Of a DNA stretch of 64,000 bases, positions 61,201 through 64,000 are shown in pieces (within the stretch, counting starts at the first letter, position 1; the number at the start of each line of letters is the position of its first letter). A program made the translations under genes and the position numbers. This DNA comes from Bathymodiolus brooksi. Taxonomy: Eukaryota; Mollusca; Bivalvia; Mytilida; Modiolidae. Location: assembly GCA_963680875.1 (NCBI GenBank), contig OY804588.1, positions 95,970,233-96,034,232 on the forward strand, written 5' to 3'. The notes beneath the pieces were generated by a model. The model was given only the letters and a program-made list of their open reading frames with translations, searched no databases and had not been told where the DNA came from.

Positions 61201-64000
61201 AGACATTTCATATTGGACATCTAAAGACATTTCATATTGGACATCAAAAGACATTTCATATTGGACATCAAAAGACTTTTCATATTGGACATCTAAATAC
61301 ATTTCATATTGGACACCTAAATACATTTCATATTGGACATCTAAAGACATTTCATATTAGACATCTAAAGACCTTTCATATTGGACATCTAAATACATTT
61401 CATATTGGACATCTAAATACATTTCATATTAGACATCTAAAGACATTTCATATTAGACATCTAAAGACATTTCATATTGGATATCAAAAGACATTTCATA
61501 TTGGACATCTAAATACATTTTATATTGAACGTCTAAAGACATTTCATATTGGACATCAAAAGACATTTCATATTGAACATCTAAAGACATTTCATATTGG
61601 ACATCTAAATACATTTCATATTGGTTATCTAAAGACATTTCATATTGGAGATCTAAAGACATTTCATATTGGACATCTAAAGACATTTCATATTGGACAT
61701 CTAAAGACATTTCATATTGGACATCTAAAGACATTTCATATTGGACATCAAAAGACATTTTATATTGGACATCTACAGACATTTCATATTGGACATCTAA
61801 AGACATTTCATATTGAACATCTAAATACATTTCATATTGGTCATCTAAAAACATTTCATATTGGACATCTAAAGACATTTCATATTGGACATCTAAAGAC
61901 ATTTCATATTGGACATCTAAAGACATTTCATATTGGACATCTAAAGACATTTCATATTGGACATCAAAAGACTTTTCATATTGGACATCTAAATACATTT
62001 CATATTGGACACCTAAATACATTTCATATTGGACATCTAAAGACATTTCATATTAGACATCTAAAGACCTTTCATATTGGACATCTAAATACATTTCATA
62101 TTGGACATCTAAATACATTTCATATTAGACATCTAAAGACATTTCATATTAGACATCTAAATACATTTCATATTGGACATCTAAAGACATTTCATATTGG
62201 ACATGTAAAGACATTTCATATTGAATATCTAAAGACATTTCATATTGAACATCTAAATACATTTCATATTGGTCATCTAAAGACATTTCATATTGGACAT
62301 CAAAAGAAATTTCATATTGGACATCTAAAGACATTTCATATTGGACATCTAAAGACATTTCATATTGGACATCTAAATACATTTCATATTGGACATCTAT
62401 ATACATTTCATATTGGACATCTAAAGACATTTCATATTGGATATCTAAAGACATTTCATATTAGACATCTAAAGACATTTCATATTGGACATCTAAAGAC
62501 ATTTCATATTGGACATCTAAAGACATTTCATATTAGACATCAAAAGACATTTCATATTAGACATCTAAAGACATTTCATATTGGACATCTAAAGACATTT
62601 CAAATTGGACATCTAAAGACATTTCATATTGGACATCTAAATACATTTCATATTGGACATCTAAAGACATTTCATATTGGACATCTAAAGACCTTTCATA
62701 TTGGACATCTAAAGACATTTCATATTGGACATCTAAAGACATTTCATATTGGACATTTAAATACAATTCATATTGGATATCTAAATACATTTCATATTGG
62801 ACATGTAAAGGCATTTCCTATTGGACATCTAAAGACATTTCATATTGGATATCTAAAGACATTTCATATTGGCCATCTAAAGACATTTCATATTGGACAT
62901 CTAAAGACATTTCATATTAGACATCTAAAGACATTTCATATTGGACATCTAAAGACATTTCATATTGGATATCAAAAGACATTTCATATTGGACATCTAA
63001 AGACATTTCATATTGGACATCTAAATACATTTTATATTGGACGTCTAAAGACATTTCATATTGGACATCTAAAGACATTTCATATTGAACATCTAAAGAC
63101 ATTTCATATTGGACATCTAAATACATTTCATATTGGTTATCTAAAGACATTTCATATTGGAGATCTAAAGACATTTCATATTGGACATCTAAAGACATTT
63201 CATATTGGACATCTAAAGACATTTCATATTGGACATCTAAAGACATTTCATATTGGACATCAAAAGACATTTTATATTGGACATCTACAGACATTTCATA
63301 TTGGACATCTAAAGACATTTCATATTGGACATCTAAATACATTTCATATTGGACATCAAAAGACATTTCATATTGGACATCAAAAGACTTTTCATATTGG
63401 ACATCTAAATACATTTCATATTGGACACCTAAATACATTTCATATTGGACATCTAAAGACATTTCATATTAGACATCTAAAGACCTTTCATATTGGACAT
63501 CTAAATACATTTCATATTGGACATCTAAAGACATTTCATATTAGACATCTAAATACATTTCATATTGGACATCTAAAGACATTTCATATTGGACATGTAA
63601 AGACATTTCATATTGAATATCTAAAGACATTTCATATTGAACATCTAAATACATTTCATATTGGTCATCTAAAGACATTTCATATTGGACATCAAAAGAA
63701 ATTTCATATTGGACATCTAAAGACATTTCATATTGGACATCTAAAGACATTTCATATTGGACATCTAAATACATTTCATATTGGACATCTATATACATTT
63801 CATATTGGACATCTAAAGACATTTCATATTGGATATCTAAAGACATTTCATATTAGACATCAAAAGACATTTCATATTGGACATCTAAAGACATTTCATA
63901 TTGGACATCTAAAGACATTTCATATTGGACATCAAAAGACATTTCATATTGGACATCTAAAGACATTTCATATTGGACATCTAAAGACATTTCATATTGG
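58213..64000. repeat. Mosaic domain IV with shuffled modules
   Basis: Modules seen elsewhere are joined in new orders. ACGTTTCAATTTGG occurs at about 58753 and 59954, ACAGCTAAAT at about 59034 and 60234, one CACCTAACGATATTT at about 59775, and CATCGAAAAACA at about 60500. Segments 62149, 62557 and 62917 map to 55501, 55909 and 56269 at 6,648 bp, and to 48781, 49189 and 49549 at 13,368 bp. A stretch near 61453-62046 resembles 48061-48678, sharing the rare GAACGTCTA change. The array continues past the right edge. Confidence 0.8.

Larger units (their letters stand above)
1..64000. repeat. 24-bp tandem satellite array spanning the whole window
   Basis: The monomer is 24 bp, with a consensus copy at 5101-5124 that starts ACATCTAAAG and ends CATATTGG. 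It recurs in direct orientation from the first to the last base, about 2,666 copies, with both array ends outside the window. The consensus holds 9 A, 8 T, 4 C and 3 G and has no CpG. Common variants change CTAAAG to CAAAAG or CTAAAT, TTGGAC to TTAGAC or TTGAAC, GGACAT to GGATAT, GGTCAT, GGCCAT or GGAGAT, and TTTCAT to TTTCCT. Reading across all lines I found no foreign insert and no reversed monomer. Arrays of this type are typical of eukaryotic heterochromatin; a centromeric, pericentromeric or subtelomeric place is inference only. No gene, promoter or terminator can be supported anywhere in the window. Confidence 0.98.

Noticed and set aside
297..63846. The many minus-strand ATG-started ORFs of 61-294 codons as protein genes
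   Set aside because: All are variant MSLDVQYE octamers ended by recurrent nonsense variants (TTAGAC and TTTCCTATT on the plus strand). They have no unique sequence, domain or start context, and the pattern follows directly from a 24-bp tandem repeat.
1..64000. CRISPR array
   Set aside because: There are no unique spacers; the repeats abut directly and differ only by recurring substitutions, and no cas-like gene is present.
1..64000. Telomeric repeat
   Set aside because: The unit is 24 bp and lacks the short G-rich strand pattern of telomeres. A subtelomeric place cannot be excluded but is not shown.
1..64000. Calling the array a functional centromere
   Set aside because: Long higher-order arrays are compatible with a centromere, but no CENP-B box-like motif was seen and sequence alone cannot show kinetochore assembly. 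CENP-A chromatin profiling would be needed.
1..64000. Giant repetitive surface or structural protein with an 8-residue repeat
   Set aside because: The ATG-bearing frame is broken every few hundred bases, the open plus frame has no ATG and two frameshifts, and most changes alter the amino acid, so no coding constraint is visible.
1..64000. Inverted repeats or embedded transposons
   Set aside because: No reversed monomer (such as CCAATATGAA on the plus strand) and no non-satellite insert was seen anywhere.
1..64000. Bacterial or phage accessory region
   Set aside because: A 64-kb gene-free satellite with higher-order structure has no known prokaryotic parallel and no bacterial gene is present.

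Overview
The whole window is one uninterrupted satellite DNA array. A 24-bp AT-rich monomer (7 of 24 consensus bases are G or C) is repeated head to tail about 2,666 times. An exact consensus copy lies at 5101-5124; it begins ACATCTAAAG and ends CATATTGG. I saw no unique sequence, transposon, inverted segment, RNA gene or credible protein gene. A pure array this long with layered higher-order repeats points to a eukaryotic chromosome, such as a heterochromatic, pericentromeric or subtelomeric block in a long-read assembly. Nothing in the sequence identifies the species, and I do not recognise this monomer as a named satellite.

Monomers differ by a limited set of recurring substitutions, and the order of variants repeats at larger scales. 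Domain I (1 to about 29.2 kb) alternates two block families. Block A lies near 1-3.2, 7.7-10.9, 13.2-16.6 and 20.0-22.9 kb. Block B lies near 3.3-7.1, 16.6-20.0 and 25.4-29.2 kb. Inside them is a roughly 100-monomer (2.4-kb) higher-order unit. Domain II (about 29.2-50.9 kb) is built from block C (near 31.6-35.4, 38.2-41.8 and 46.1-49.1 kb, with a partial fourth copy at 49.5-51.3 kb), separated by locally amplified stretches. Domain III (about 50.9-58.2 kb) is a recent-looking tandem duplication of a 3,648-bp (152-monomer) unit. Domain IV (58.2-64 kb) is a mosaic of modules from the other domains.

Every larger insertion, deletion or duplication I could measure is a whole number of monomers. 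The only exceptions are two 26-bp monomers near 18.70 and 27.44 kb. They carry the same extra AA at homologous places in duplicated blocks, so they look like one ancestral event. This pattern fits unequal exchange or replication slippage between registered repeats.

Because 24 bp is eight codons, reading frames persist through the array. The minus strand encodes an 8-residue repeat, MSLDVQYE, cut by recurrent nonsense variants into ATG-started runs of at most 294 codons. One plus-strand frame (HLKTFHIG) showed no stops on reading, apart from the two frame shifts, but it has no ATG. I treat both as by-products of the repeat, not as genes. All offsets come from matching landmark variants by eye, so block edges are approximate, usually to within a few monomers.
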